NCBI GenBank assembly: GCA_963205035.1
Contig: CAUJII010000006.1
Span: 1 to 7,486 of the forward strand
Direction of reading: 5' to 3'
DNA from: Spirochaetota bacterium
GTDB lineage: Bacteria; Spirochaetota; Leptospiria; Turneriellales; Turneriellaceae
Length of the DNA: 7,486 nt
A model generated the notes under the pieces. That model was given only the letters and a program-made list of their open reading frames with translations. It was not told the origin of the DNA and did not search any database. This document shows, piece after piece, positions 1 to 5,613 of the stretch. How positions within the stretch are numbered: position 1 is the stretch's first letter; the number at the start of each line of letters is the position of its first letter. Position numbers and translations under genes: made by a program.

Positions 1-210
1 TTTGTGAACGGGGGTGCTGTGCGTCGCTTGATTCCAAGGTTTGAGGGTAGCGAAGATAAGAATTTTCATTTGTCGGAGTTAGAAGTGCGCCCGAATTTTA
101 TTTTCTGTTTGAACGACAATGCAGCCAATACGAACGACTCGAGAGTGCACGGTATTTTTTCTCGCGATCAAATTATCGGAAAGTTGATTAGTCCCATATT
201 TTTCTTTTGA
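1..210 (+). CDS. lepB: Signal peptidase I, C-terminal fragment (5' end outside window)
   Basis: This is the last 69 residues of a type I (leader) signal peptidase, the membrane-anchored serine/lysine protease that cleaves signal peptides on the outer face of the inner membrane. The frame is open from base 1 to a TGA at 208-210, so the gene starts upstream. The recognisable part is family box E, around bases 112-150: LNDNAANTNDSR followed by VHG, which aligns without gaps to the E. coli GDNRDNSADSR-YWG segment. After it comes GIFSRDQIIGK, like the family's usual 'G.V....I.GK' ending. The catalytic Ser and Lys lie in the missing part. Two box E positions differ from consensus: the first Gly is Asn, and the Ser that contacts the catalytic Lys in E. 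coli is Thr. A short hydrophobic tail (LISPIFFF) ends the protein. The stop overlaps the next start, so translation of the two genes is probably coupled. The family call rests on this single motif region. Confidence 0.8.
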   Translation, partial: FVNGGAVRRLIPRFEGSEDKNFHLSELEVRPNFIFCLNDNAANTNDSRVHGIFSRDQIIGKLISPIFFF

Positions 211-1136
211 TGAAAGAACCCACACCCGATGAAAAAGCTCTGCTCGATGCGAAGTTTCGCACGCGCATTGCGCCTAACCTACGTAGACACGCAGCAACGC
301 TTTCAAAAAAAGAAAGCGAGCTTGTGCTGAAGCAGTTTATGCCAGCAGTTGAAGAGCTCCGAGACGAACCTGGGTTTAGCGACGATCCGCTGCATGAAGA
401 CGACAGAGACATCCATCCCTTTCCCGACGTTGTGCATAATTACTCGACGAAAATATTATACCTCACAACCGACGAATGTCCGGTGTACTGCCGCTATTGC
501 ACGCGCAAACGCCGCACGCTCTTATCGAAGGGGCACAAGACGAGTGCGCTTCAAGATGTCGTAGGTTATCTGAGGGAGAGACCTATCATAAACGAAGTCA
601 TTTTTTCAGGCGGCGATCCGATGATGTTGCCTGTCGAAGATATTTTTCAGCGATTACGTACTTTCATGGAGCTTCCGTCGATTGGGTTTATGCGCATCCA
701 CACACGCGCATTGACGACGGCACCCGCGCTCTTCTCGAAAAAATTTTTTGCCTTGCTTGAAAGTCTACGACGGGATTTTCCGCAGAAGGCATTTCACTTT
801 GTCTTTCATATCAACACCGCAGTGGAGATGAGCACTGCGGCGCGAGATGTCGTTGAAAAACTTGCGGCACATAAAGTGCGTTCGTATGCACAGGCGGTGC
901 TTCTCAAAGGCGTGAACGATAATGCGGAAACGTTGGCTGCGCTTTTGAAAGAACTTGTCTTCAGCGGAATCCAGCCGTATTACCTTCACCAACTCGACCG
1001 CGTGACGGGTTCTGCGCATTTTGAAGTTTCCGATGAAGATGCGCGGCGGCTTTATAGCGAGCTTAAAACGTTGGTGCCGGTTTATATGCTCCCAAAATTA
1101 GTGCGCGATTCAAAGCAAGGCAAGACGCCGCTTTAG
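210..1136 (+). CDS. epmB: EpmB/KamA-family radical SAM lysine 2,3-aminomutase (probable EF-P beta-lysylation protein)
   Basis: This is a 308-residue radical SAM, PLP-dependent aminomutase. EpmB converts lysine to (R)-beta-lysine, which EpmA attaches to elongation factor P; the related KamA makes free beta-lysine. The [4Fe-4S] motif CxxxCxxC is at Cys90, Cys94 and Cys97 (CPVYCRYCTRKR). SGGDP, the SAM-binding segment, is at 133-137. YYLHQLDRVTGSAHF at 257-271 closely matches E. coli EpmB and carries Asp263, the likely substrate-binding acid. The C-terminal LPKLVRD..KQGKTPL resembles the EpmB ending ...SKTPL, so Lys305 is the candidate PLP lysine. The length fits EpmB (about 340 residues) better than clostridial LAM (about 415), although the CTRKR after the cluster is more LAM-like. 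The ATG at 210 is chosen because it overlaps the preceding stop (TGATG); the adjacent TTG at 207 is possible. No Shine-Dalgarno sequence is visible. EF-P and EpmA genes are not in the window, so EF-P modification rather than free beta-lysine production is inferred. Confidence 0.88.
   Translation: MKEPTPDEKALLDAKFRTRIAPNLRRHAATLSKKESELVLKQFMPAVEELRDEPGFSDDPLHEDDRDIHPFPDVVHNYSTKILYLTTDECPVYCRYCTRKRRTLLSKGHKTSALQDVVGYLRERPIINEVIFSGGDPMMLPVEDIFQRLRTFMELPSIGFMRIHTRALTTAPALFSKKFFALLESLRRDFPQKAFHFVFHINTAVEMSTAARDVVEKLAAHKVRSYAQAVLLKGVNDNAETLAALLKELVFSGIQPYYLHQLDRVTGSAHFEVSDEDARRLYSELKTLVPVYMLPKLVRDSKQGKTPL
298..318 (+). repeat. Perfect 7-bp inverted repeat with an all-A loop inside epmB
   Basis: CGCTTTC (298-304) and GAAAGCG (312-318) are perfect reverse complements around a loop of seven A residues (305-311). 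The element lies about 90 bases after the epmB start and encodes TLSKKES. It could form a small mRNA hairpin, and the A7 run is a possible slippage site. It may equally be a by-product of Ser/Lys/Glu codons. Confidence 0.5.
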
Positions 1137-2722
1137 GGCTGCGGTCGAGTCTTGGAGTCGATGGGTGCGTCTTCTGTTTCTGCGCCTTTGAGCCAAGTTT
1201 CAAAATCGCTTTCTTGCCTTAGCGGCTCGTATATTTTGAGTTTTCTAAAATTGCGTTTCAGCTTTTCGCGAGCTTGTGGATTTCTCAAATAGACGCGCGC
1301 CTTGAGTTTGATGCCGGCATAATCGCCGACATGCGCCATTGCAATGAGGTGCAGGTTCATTTGCGAAGGAGTGAGTGTCGCAATCTTGTCGAACTCCAAC
1401 GATGCGGGAGCGTATTCTTTGAGCGCGAAATAAGAAACGGCGCGCCAAGCGTGGTAGTCTTTGAGCGAGGCCAAGTCTTTTTGAAATCTGTCGGTTAGCT
1501 CTAAGACGTCTTTATATTTTTCAGCTTCAAAAAGAATGCCGATGGCAACTGGCAAATCGGAAAGTGAGTACGCAGGAAGTTTTGCTGTATTTTCGTCTTG
1601 GTCAATATCCCCTGTTTCAAAAATTTTCGCAGCTAAATCGGCAGCTTTGGTTTTTTCATTCTTTGCAAGCGCTAATTTCATTAGATACAAATTCATGAAG
1701 AGAGGGTTTTCCTTCTTACGTCGGAACTTGCAGTACTCGTTATCGATTTCGCCTTGAGAAACTTTGCCTAAACAATAAATACGTTTGAAACCCGCTTGAG
1801 TTTTTGGGCTGACCTCGATTTCTTGCATGAGCCGCTTCGCAATTTTCGCGTGTGCAAAAGAGTCTTTAGAGTTGCCCAAAGCGTAATGGGATTGAGCGGC
1901 GTTATAGCGAATAAAAAACTTGAGTTGGGGATCTTCAATAGTCTGCGAAAGTGCGTTTGCAAAATGTTTTAATGCCTGCCGCCATTCGCCCCGCCGCCTT
2001 GCGATGAATCCCAATTTGTACGCCGCGTTGGGGTTCGAGGAGTCGTCCCAAATTTCTTGGTACACCGCTTCTGCCTCGCGTTTTTCATGCAGTTTTTCAT
2101 GGAGGCGGGCAATGTTCCAGCGGTATTCTTTCCAACGCGCGTCTTGCTGAATAGCGTGGTTGAATGCCTCAATAGCGGCGTGGCCGATTGCCGATTTGTC
2201 CGCTGTGCTTTCGGTGGATTTCTCAGACGCAAAGAACTCTTTTTCGAGTTTTGTCGCACGCTTCACATCTTCATAGCCTTTGAGGCCAACGCCTGCCGTA
2301 CTAGAAAAACTTTCCGCTTCGCTACGAATTTTTTCAAACGTCTCGCTCTTTACCCCCGACTCTTCGAGTCTCTCTACGTACCGCAAGGCTTCAGGATAGA
2401 GCCGCGCTTGCCGGTAAAGAATAACAAGTTTCCACAGTGCAACATTACGGAGCTTTTTTTGCAGCGGTCTTTCTGCGGCGGCGCGAAAATAGGGGATGCT
2501 CTCTGCGTATTGTCTTCGCGCTTCGAGAATTAGCCCGATGTAAAGACGGGGTTCACCCGATTCGTCGCCATTTTGAATCGCTTGCTCGAAGTGCTGTTTT
2601 GCAGAATCGAACGAACCTTGTGAATATGCTTTCTCTCCTAAGATAACCTCGCGGCTTTTTGCGTCGAGCGCGAAGCAAGAAAGAACGAAACCCATGAAAA
2701 TTGTAATAACTATTCGTGCCAT
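1133..2722 (-). CDS. Exported TPR-repeat protein of unknown function
   Basis: This 529-residue protein has an N-terminal hydrophobic export signal (VITIFMGFVLSCFALDA). It could be cut after Ala21 (LDA-K) or, less likely, lipidated at Cys16 (VLSC). The rest is mostly paired amphipathic helices of the tetratricopeptide type. The clearest units are at about 25-50 (GEKAYSQGSFDSAKQHFEQAI), 59-83, 95-120, 180-225, 233-258 (AAYKLGFIARRRGEWRQALKHF), 270-298, and 425-450 (AWRAVSYFALKEYAPASLEFD). The segment at 495-511 (IYEPLRQESDFETWLKG) resembles the usual TPR C-cap ending. Such proteins act as periplasmic or envelope scaffolds; no catalytic motif is visible. It is the last gene of the minus-strand run, and its ATG lies 13 bases inside the tolC-like gene, so translation is likely coupled. 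A weak AAGG about ten bases upstream may help. Its TAA overlaps the epmB stop on the other strand. Family: TPR, confident. Specific role: unknown. Confidence 0.82.
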   Translation of the reverse strand: MARIVITIFMGFVLSCFALDAKSREVILGEKAYSQGSFDSAKQHFEQAIQNGDESGEPRLYIGLILEARRQYAESIPYFRAAAERPLQKKLRNVALWKLVILYRQARLYPEALRYVERLEESGVKSETFEKIRSEAESFSSTAGVGLKGYEDVKRATKLEKEFFASEKSTESTADKSAIGHAAIEAFNHAIQQDARWKEYRWNIARLHEKLHEKREAEAVYQEIWDDSSNPNAAYKLGFIARRRGEWRQALKHFANALSQTIEDPQLKFFIRYNAAQSHYALGNSKDSFAHAKIAKRLMQEIEVSPKTQAGFKRIYCLGKVSQGEIDNEYCKFRRKKENPLFMNLYLMKLALAKNEKTKAADLAAKIFETGDIDQDENTAKLPAYSLSDLPVAIGILFEAEKYKDVLELTDRFQKDLASLKDYHAWRAVSYFALKEYAPASLEFDKIATLTPSQMNLHLIAMAHVGDYAGIKLKARVYLRNPQAREKLKRNFRKLKIYEPLRQESDFETWLKGAETEDAPIDSKTRPQP

Positions 2723-4116
2723 GTTTTTAACGCGCCTTGATCTCCGATTTCTTTTGAGAGTTTCGCAGCCGCGAGGCAGAGATTGAACTCCGTGTCTGCA
2801 ATTTCTTTTTCGATAGCAACGGTTGCCGCCAAAGCCTCGATGAGGTCTTTAGCATTCCCAGTGCCTGTTGTATAAGCCGTCATTTCTGATAACGACCATT
2901 TATTCGCTTCTTTATATTTAGTCCGACTAATTTCCATTTGGATTTTTTGCTTTTCAAATTCCCACATCGCCATTGCAATCTTGAGCGGGATTCCCGTTTC
3001 AGCTTCGCTTTCCTTTGCCTTCATTTTTTCAAGTTCTGCCTCGGCCTTTTGAATTTTGGCCTTCGTGTTTCCAAAGTCTAAATCCCACTTCGCGCCGAAA
3101 ACTAAACCAAACAAACTGCGGTTGTAAGGGTCATAAGCATACGTGCTCTGTTGGTAATCTCTTACCGAGGTATAGTTCATGTCGGCGCGTCCTGCGATAA
3201 ATAGGATTGGCAAATGCCCACCCTTTTCCATTTCGAGTTGCGAGTGCCGCGCTTGCATTCCCTCTGCAACAGCTTTGAGGTCGGGGTTGGTTTCATGCGC
3301 CTTTGCGATAATCGTTTCGAGAGCGCGTGTCGATTCTTCAATTTTCGGAAAGTCGCTTTCGAGAACGACGAGTGATTCTTTTTCACCCAAGAAATGACCG
3401 AGAGCAAGTGCCGCAGTTTTTTTACTGGCGAGCCACTCTGCATCGAAGCGATCTAATTCGAGCGAGAAAAGGCGAAGTCTGGTCAAGTCTTTGCGTTGCA
3501 CTTCCCCAGTCCCTTTTTTATAGAGCTTATCTGCTTGTTCGAGAATTGTTTTCATTTTCTCTTTTGCTTCGTCGAGCACGGGGCGCAAACGGTTGATCAA
3601 AATATTTTGTAGATAAAGCTGTTTATATTCAAAAATGCTTTGATTGATTTGGCTTTCGTGCAAGAACTTGCCCGCTTCGACAGCATGCGCCGTCGCGTTC
3701 TTTGCATCGGCGACGCGTCCAAAACTAAAGACAGGGTAGACGAGTTGTAGCTCTGCGTGCAAGAAAGGGCCCCATTTAGAAAAATTATCGACAGAGCGAG
3801 TCGCGTCGCCACGCACTTGATAAATAGGTGCTGCATAGGTCAAAAGTGAAAACGTGGGCAGGTCGCTTGCCGCAGCTTCTGTCTGAAGCGCTTCAAAACT
3901 CAAAATCTGCGCCTTGCTCTCGAGTATCTTTGCGTTCTTCTGAAGAAGGAGAGTCAACCCTTCGCCGAATCGCATCGGCTTTTCTGCATGGAGAGGCTGT
4001 GGAAGTGCGACAAATAGCGGGGCGAGAGTAAAGAAAAGAAAAAAATATCCTGGCGCGCGTTGTAGCGACAAAGAAATTCGACGTGTCTTATTTGTTGATT
4101 TTTTTGATCCGTTCAC
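2710..4116 (-). CDS. TolC-family outer membrane efflux protein
   Basis: This is a 468-residue TolC/OEP-type protein. Such proteins form trimeric channel-tunnels through the outer membrane and periplasm for export systems. After a basic N-terminus and a hydrophobic stretch (YFFLFFTLAPLFVALPQPLHA), a signal peptidase cut after Ala44 is likely. The two-repeat OEP layout is visible. The first barrel strand pair and helix include LQLVYPVFSFGRVADAKNA at about 124-141. Long coiled-coil helices span about 150-240 and 262-298. The second strand pair includes LPILFIAGRADMNYTS at about 302-317 and LVFGAKWDLDFGNTKAKIQK at about 338-357. The final helices carry the characteristic YTTGTGNAKDLIEAL at about 415-429. 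Translation starts at a GTG (4116), overlapping the mlaC-like gene by 29 bases; no better in-frame start or Shine-Dalgarno sequence is visible, so the exact start is uncertain. No inner-membrane pump or membrane fusion protein is in the window. Its direct neighbour is an MlaC-like lipid carrier, hinting at lipid rather than drug traffic. Confidence 0.88.
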   Translation of the reverse strand: MNGSKKSTNKTRRISLSLQRAPGYFFLFFTLAPLFVALPQPLHAEKPMRFGEGLTLLLQKNAKILESKAQILSFEALQTEAAASDLPTFSLLTYAAPIYQVRGDATRSVDNFSKWGPFLHAELQLVYPVFSFGRVADAKNATAHAVEAGKFLHESQINQSIFEYKQLYLQNILINRLRPVLDEAKEKMKTILEQADKLYKKGTGEVQRKDLTRLRLFSLELDRFDAEWLASKKTAALALGHFLGEKESLVVLESDFPKIEESTRALETIIAKAHETNPDLKAVAEGMQARHSQLEMEKGGHLPILFIAGRADMNYTSVRDYQQSTYAYDPYNRSLFGLVFGAKWDLDFGNTKAKIQKAEAELEKMKAKESEAETGIPLKIAMAMWEFEKQKIQMEISRTKYKEANKWSLSEMTAYTTGTGNAKDLIEALAATVAIEKEIADTEFNLCLAAAKLSKEIGDQGALKTWHE

Positions 4117-4711
4117 GCAGCAATTTCACTAGATGTTTATAGCCTTTTTTTCGTATGATAGAAGAAAACTGGTTGCGGAAATCGAGCAGAGTAGACGCTT
4201 CGTCGACATGCACGTCGTAGAGCTTCAATCCATCTGCCGACCTGTACAGATAAAACTCCACTTGAAAATTTTGTTTGCGGTGCGGGACTTTCGTGTTAAC
4301 GACGAGCGCTTCTTTGCCAAACACATCGTCTGTTTCGGTGCGCTCTGAAACAATTTCGATGGGAATTTTTCCTGTGAGAACTTTTTGCGACGGGATATTG
4401 GCTTCGACGACCCTGTTCGCCATGAGCTCGTGGAATAAGTTCAAGAAATCGTCTTGTTGCGCCTTTGTGAGCTTTGTGTAATGCTTACCCAACGCCAAGC
4501 GCCCAATTTCCTTGACGTCTAAAATTTGAAGCGCCAAGTCTTTAGCGCGCCTCACGACATCTTTGCGCTTTTCGTTCGAGTAGTCTTCAGCGAGTTCTGC
4601 ACGCAAACTCTCAAAATTTGAGATGAGGTTTTGCATGTAATCGAGGCCTTCGCCGGCAAAAAGGCGACCCGACAAAAAAAGAGCAAAGGCCAAGATGCGA
4701 GAAAAGCGCAT
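4088..4711 (-). CDS. mlaC: MlaC/Ttg2D-family periplasmic phospholipid-binding protein
   Basis: This 207-residue exported protein belongs to the MlaC (Tol_Tol_Ttg2) family. MlaC shuttles phospholipids across the periplasm between the outer membrane and the MlaFEDB (MCE) transporter. A signal peptide (FSRILAFALFLSGRLFA) is followed by a cut after about Ala19. Family hallmarks are: an early helical region with LDVKEIGRLALGKHYTKLTKAQQDDFLNLF at about 64-93; the central VLTGKIPIEIVSERTE segment at about 111-126; the strand LVVNTKVPHRKQNFQVEFYLYRS; and the C-terminal LKLYDVHVDEASTLLDFRNQFSSIIRKKG at about 162-190, equivalent to the 'W.i.D...eGvS....R..f..il...G' signature. The ATG at 4711 is chosen because it opens a normal signal peptide; an ATG 60 bases upstream would add a Ser-rich extension overlapping the preceding gene. 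It starts 13 bases after the small membrane-protein gene and overlaps the tolC-like gene. MlaA, B, D, E and F are absent here. Confidence 0.82.
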   Translation of the reverse strand: MRFSRILAFALFLSGRLFAGEGLDYMQNLISNFESLRAELAEDYSNEKRKDVVRRAKDLALQILDVKEIGRLALGKHYTKLTKAQQDDFLNLFHELMANRVVEANIPSQKVLTGKIPIEIVSERTETDDVFGKEALVVNTKVPHRKQNFQVEFYLYRSADGLKLYDVHVDEASTLLDFRNQFSSIIRKKGYKHLVKLLRERIKKINK

Positions 4712-4724
4712 TCTTCGGAGCGGG

Positions 4725-4898
4725 TCAGCTTTTTTTCTTGCGAAAGTAAGCGATGATGATGATGATTGCAATCAACACCAACACGATTTTGCTAATTTGC
4801 CAGAGCGTGCCGATTAAGAATGGGAAGAAACCGCTCGGCAAAAAGAGTAACAGAACTACAATCGCGAGGATTAAGAGGAGCAGGTTTGGTTTGTTCAT
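4725..4898 (-). CDS. Small two-helix membrane protein, unknown function
   Basis: This is a 57-residue, extremely hydrophobic peptide. Two membrane helices are evident: residues 6-20 (LLLLILAIVVLLLFL) and 37-52 (KIVLVLIAIIIIIAYF). They are joined by a short PSGFFPFLIGTLWQ linker, and the C-terminus is basic (FRKKKS), which by the positive-inside rule would lie in the cytoplasm. I choose the ATG at 4898, giving MNKPN directly before the first helix. An in-frame ATG at 4949 would add 17 residues with no clear purpose. There is no strong Shine-Dalgarno sequence before either start. It ends 13 bases before the mlaC-like gene on the same strand and appears to head the operon. I do not recognise the family. 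A role as an inner-membrane accessory peptide to the MlaC/TolC pair is only a guess from position. The hydrophobic pattern and clean operon fit make a real gene likely. Confidence 0.7.
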   Translation of the reverse strand: MNKPNLLLLILAIVVLLLFLPSGFFPFLIGTLWQISKIVLVLIAIIIIIAYFRKKKS

Positions 4899-4919
4899 GC
4901 CCGATTGACCCGCAAACGA

Positions 4920-4937
4920 TGGCTTGCCGTCAAGCCA
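4920..4937. repeat. Perfect 7-bp inverted repeat, candidate operator or hairpin
   Basis: TGGCTTG (4920-4926) and CAAGCCA (4931-4937) are perfect reverse complements with a 4-base spacer CCGT. The element lies in the middle of the divergent intergenic region and has no following T-run, so it does not look like an intrinsic terminator. The 18-base dyad size suits a dimeric repressor or activator site, or it may shape the 5' leader of one transcript. No regulator gene is in the window. Confidence 0.45.
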
Positions 4938-4989
4938 AATACATCCCATATCGCGCTTGACCCTCCGTCTTCATGCCTCTTTGAGACGC

Positions 4990-4993
4990 GAGG
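4990..4993 (+). promoter_or_regulatory. Shine-Dalgarno GAGG for the barrel gene, possibly masked by a hairpin
   Basis: GAGG lies four bases before the ATG at 4998. It supports that start over an in-frame ATG at 4905. It is part of GAGGC (4990-4994), which can pair with GCCTC (4975-4979) across a 10-base loop, so the ribosome site might be occluded if transcription starts far enough upstream. Confidence 0.45.
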
Positions 4994-4997
4994 CTTG

Positions 4998-5612
4998 ATG
5001 CATCTTTTTTTTCAGACTATCTTTCGTCGAAGATTTCTATTAACGATATCTATCGCTTTCGCGCTAAGCGCTTCTCTTTCGGCGCAAGTTGAAACAGAAG
5101 AATGGCGTTTCAAACCGCAAATTGGCGTTTGGTTTGGCCCGGTGACTCCCGTGCCCGGCACAAAAATCTCCGAAGCGATCACGACGAGCTTGGGTGGGGG
5201 ATTGTTCTTTCGTATGAACATTCCCTCTAACACGCTGCGCTTAGAGTTGGGCGGGTCGTATAGTTATTACACCGCACGGACGGTGACCCGCCTGCATTCG
5301 GTGCCCGTGTACGGCGCACTCGCTTACACAATACCGATTAACTTACCGCTGACGTTTCAGCTCAAGGCGGGGGCGGGCGCGAATTTTTTACAAAACTATC
5401 CAGAGCGTTCCAAGAACTGGCTGCCCGCAGGCTATCTCGGGTTTGAGACTTCTTTTCCCGCCGGCAAACTCGTCAACATTGGCGTGCGTGCAGATTATTA
5501 CTTGGTGTACGAAAAGCATCTCACCCCACCCGCTGCAAATCCCAACTACGAAGTCGTCAACGGGCACTTCTTAAATTTTGGCCTGATGGTGAATTTTAAT
5601 TTGAGTCGATGA
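4998..5612 (+). CDS. Predicted small outer-membrane beta-barrel protein
   Basis: This 204-residue protein has a clear signal peptide: basic FRRR at 9-12, hydrophobic FLLTISIAFALSASLSA at 13-29, and a cut before Gln30. The mature chain is rich in alternating hydrophobic/polar strands ending in aromatic residues. Examples are PQIGVWFGPVTPV at 40-52, LGGGLFFRMNI at 65-75, LRLELGGSYSYYTA at 80-93, VYGALAYTIPI at 104-114, FQLKAGAGANF at 120-130, AGYLGFETSF at 144-153, VNIGVRADYYLVY at 159-171 and HFLNFGLMVNFNLSR at 190-204. That pattern fits an eight-stranded barrel of the OmpA/OmpX size class whose last strand is close to the C-terminus. No enzymatic motif is seen, and strand positions are read by eye. 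The ATG at 4998 is preferred for its signal peptide and GAGG ribosome site. The gene is followed one base later by a probable lipoprotein, suggesting a co-expressed envelope pair. Specific function is unknown. Confidence 0.75.
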   Translation: MHLFFQTIFRRRFLLTISIAFALSASLSAQVETEEWRFKPQIGVWFGPVTPVPGTKISEAITTSLGGGLFFRMNIPSNTLRLELGGSYSYYTARTVTRLHSVPVYGALAYTIPINLPLTFQLKAGAGANFLQNYPERSKNWLPAGYLGFETSFPAGKLVNIGVRADYYLVYEKHLTPPAANPNYEVVNGHFLNFGLMVNFNLSR

Positions 5613-5613
5613 T

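Larger units (their letters stand above)
4899..4997. promoter_or_regulatory. Divergent intergenic region carrying promoters for both flanking operons
   Basis: These 99 bases separate the minus-strand run from the plus-strand barrel/lipoprotein pair, so both promoters should lie here or overlap the gene ends. TTGACCC occurs twice on the plus strand (4905-4911 and 4957-4963), and a 7-bp inverted repeat sits between them. A -35-like TTGACC at 4957-4962 has only a poor -10 candidate at normal spacing (TTTGAG, 4980-4985). TTGCCG (4924-4929) with CATATC (4947-4952) at 17-base spacing is a second weak pair. On the minus strand TTGACG (4933 to 4928) lacks a convincing -10. The regulatory role follows from position; the exact promoters are unresolved. 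Confidence 0.55.

Noticed and set aside
2057..2533. 158-codon open frame on the plus strand opposite the TPR gene
   Set aside because: The product is Phe/Cys/Arg-rich without any recognisable domain; the opposite strand encodes convincing TPR helices.
4712..4771. N-terminal extension of the mlaC-like protein from the ATG at 4771
   Set aside because: It would overlap the small membrane-protein gene and put a Ser-rich charged stretch before the signal peptide; the ATG at 4711 gives a normal exported protein.
4905..4997. N-terminal extension of the barrel protein from the ATG at 4905
   Set aside because: The extra 31 residues are not signal-like, lack a ribosome site and cover the intergenic region; the ATG at 4998 has GAGG and a clean signal peptide.
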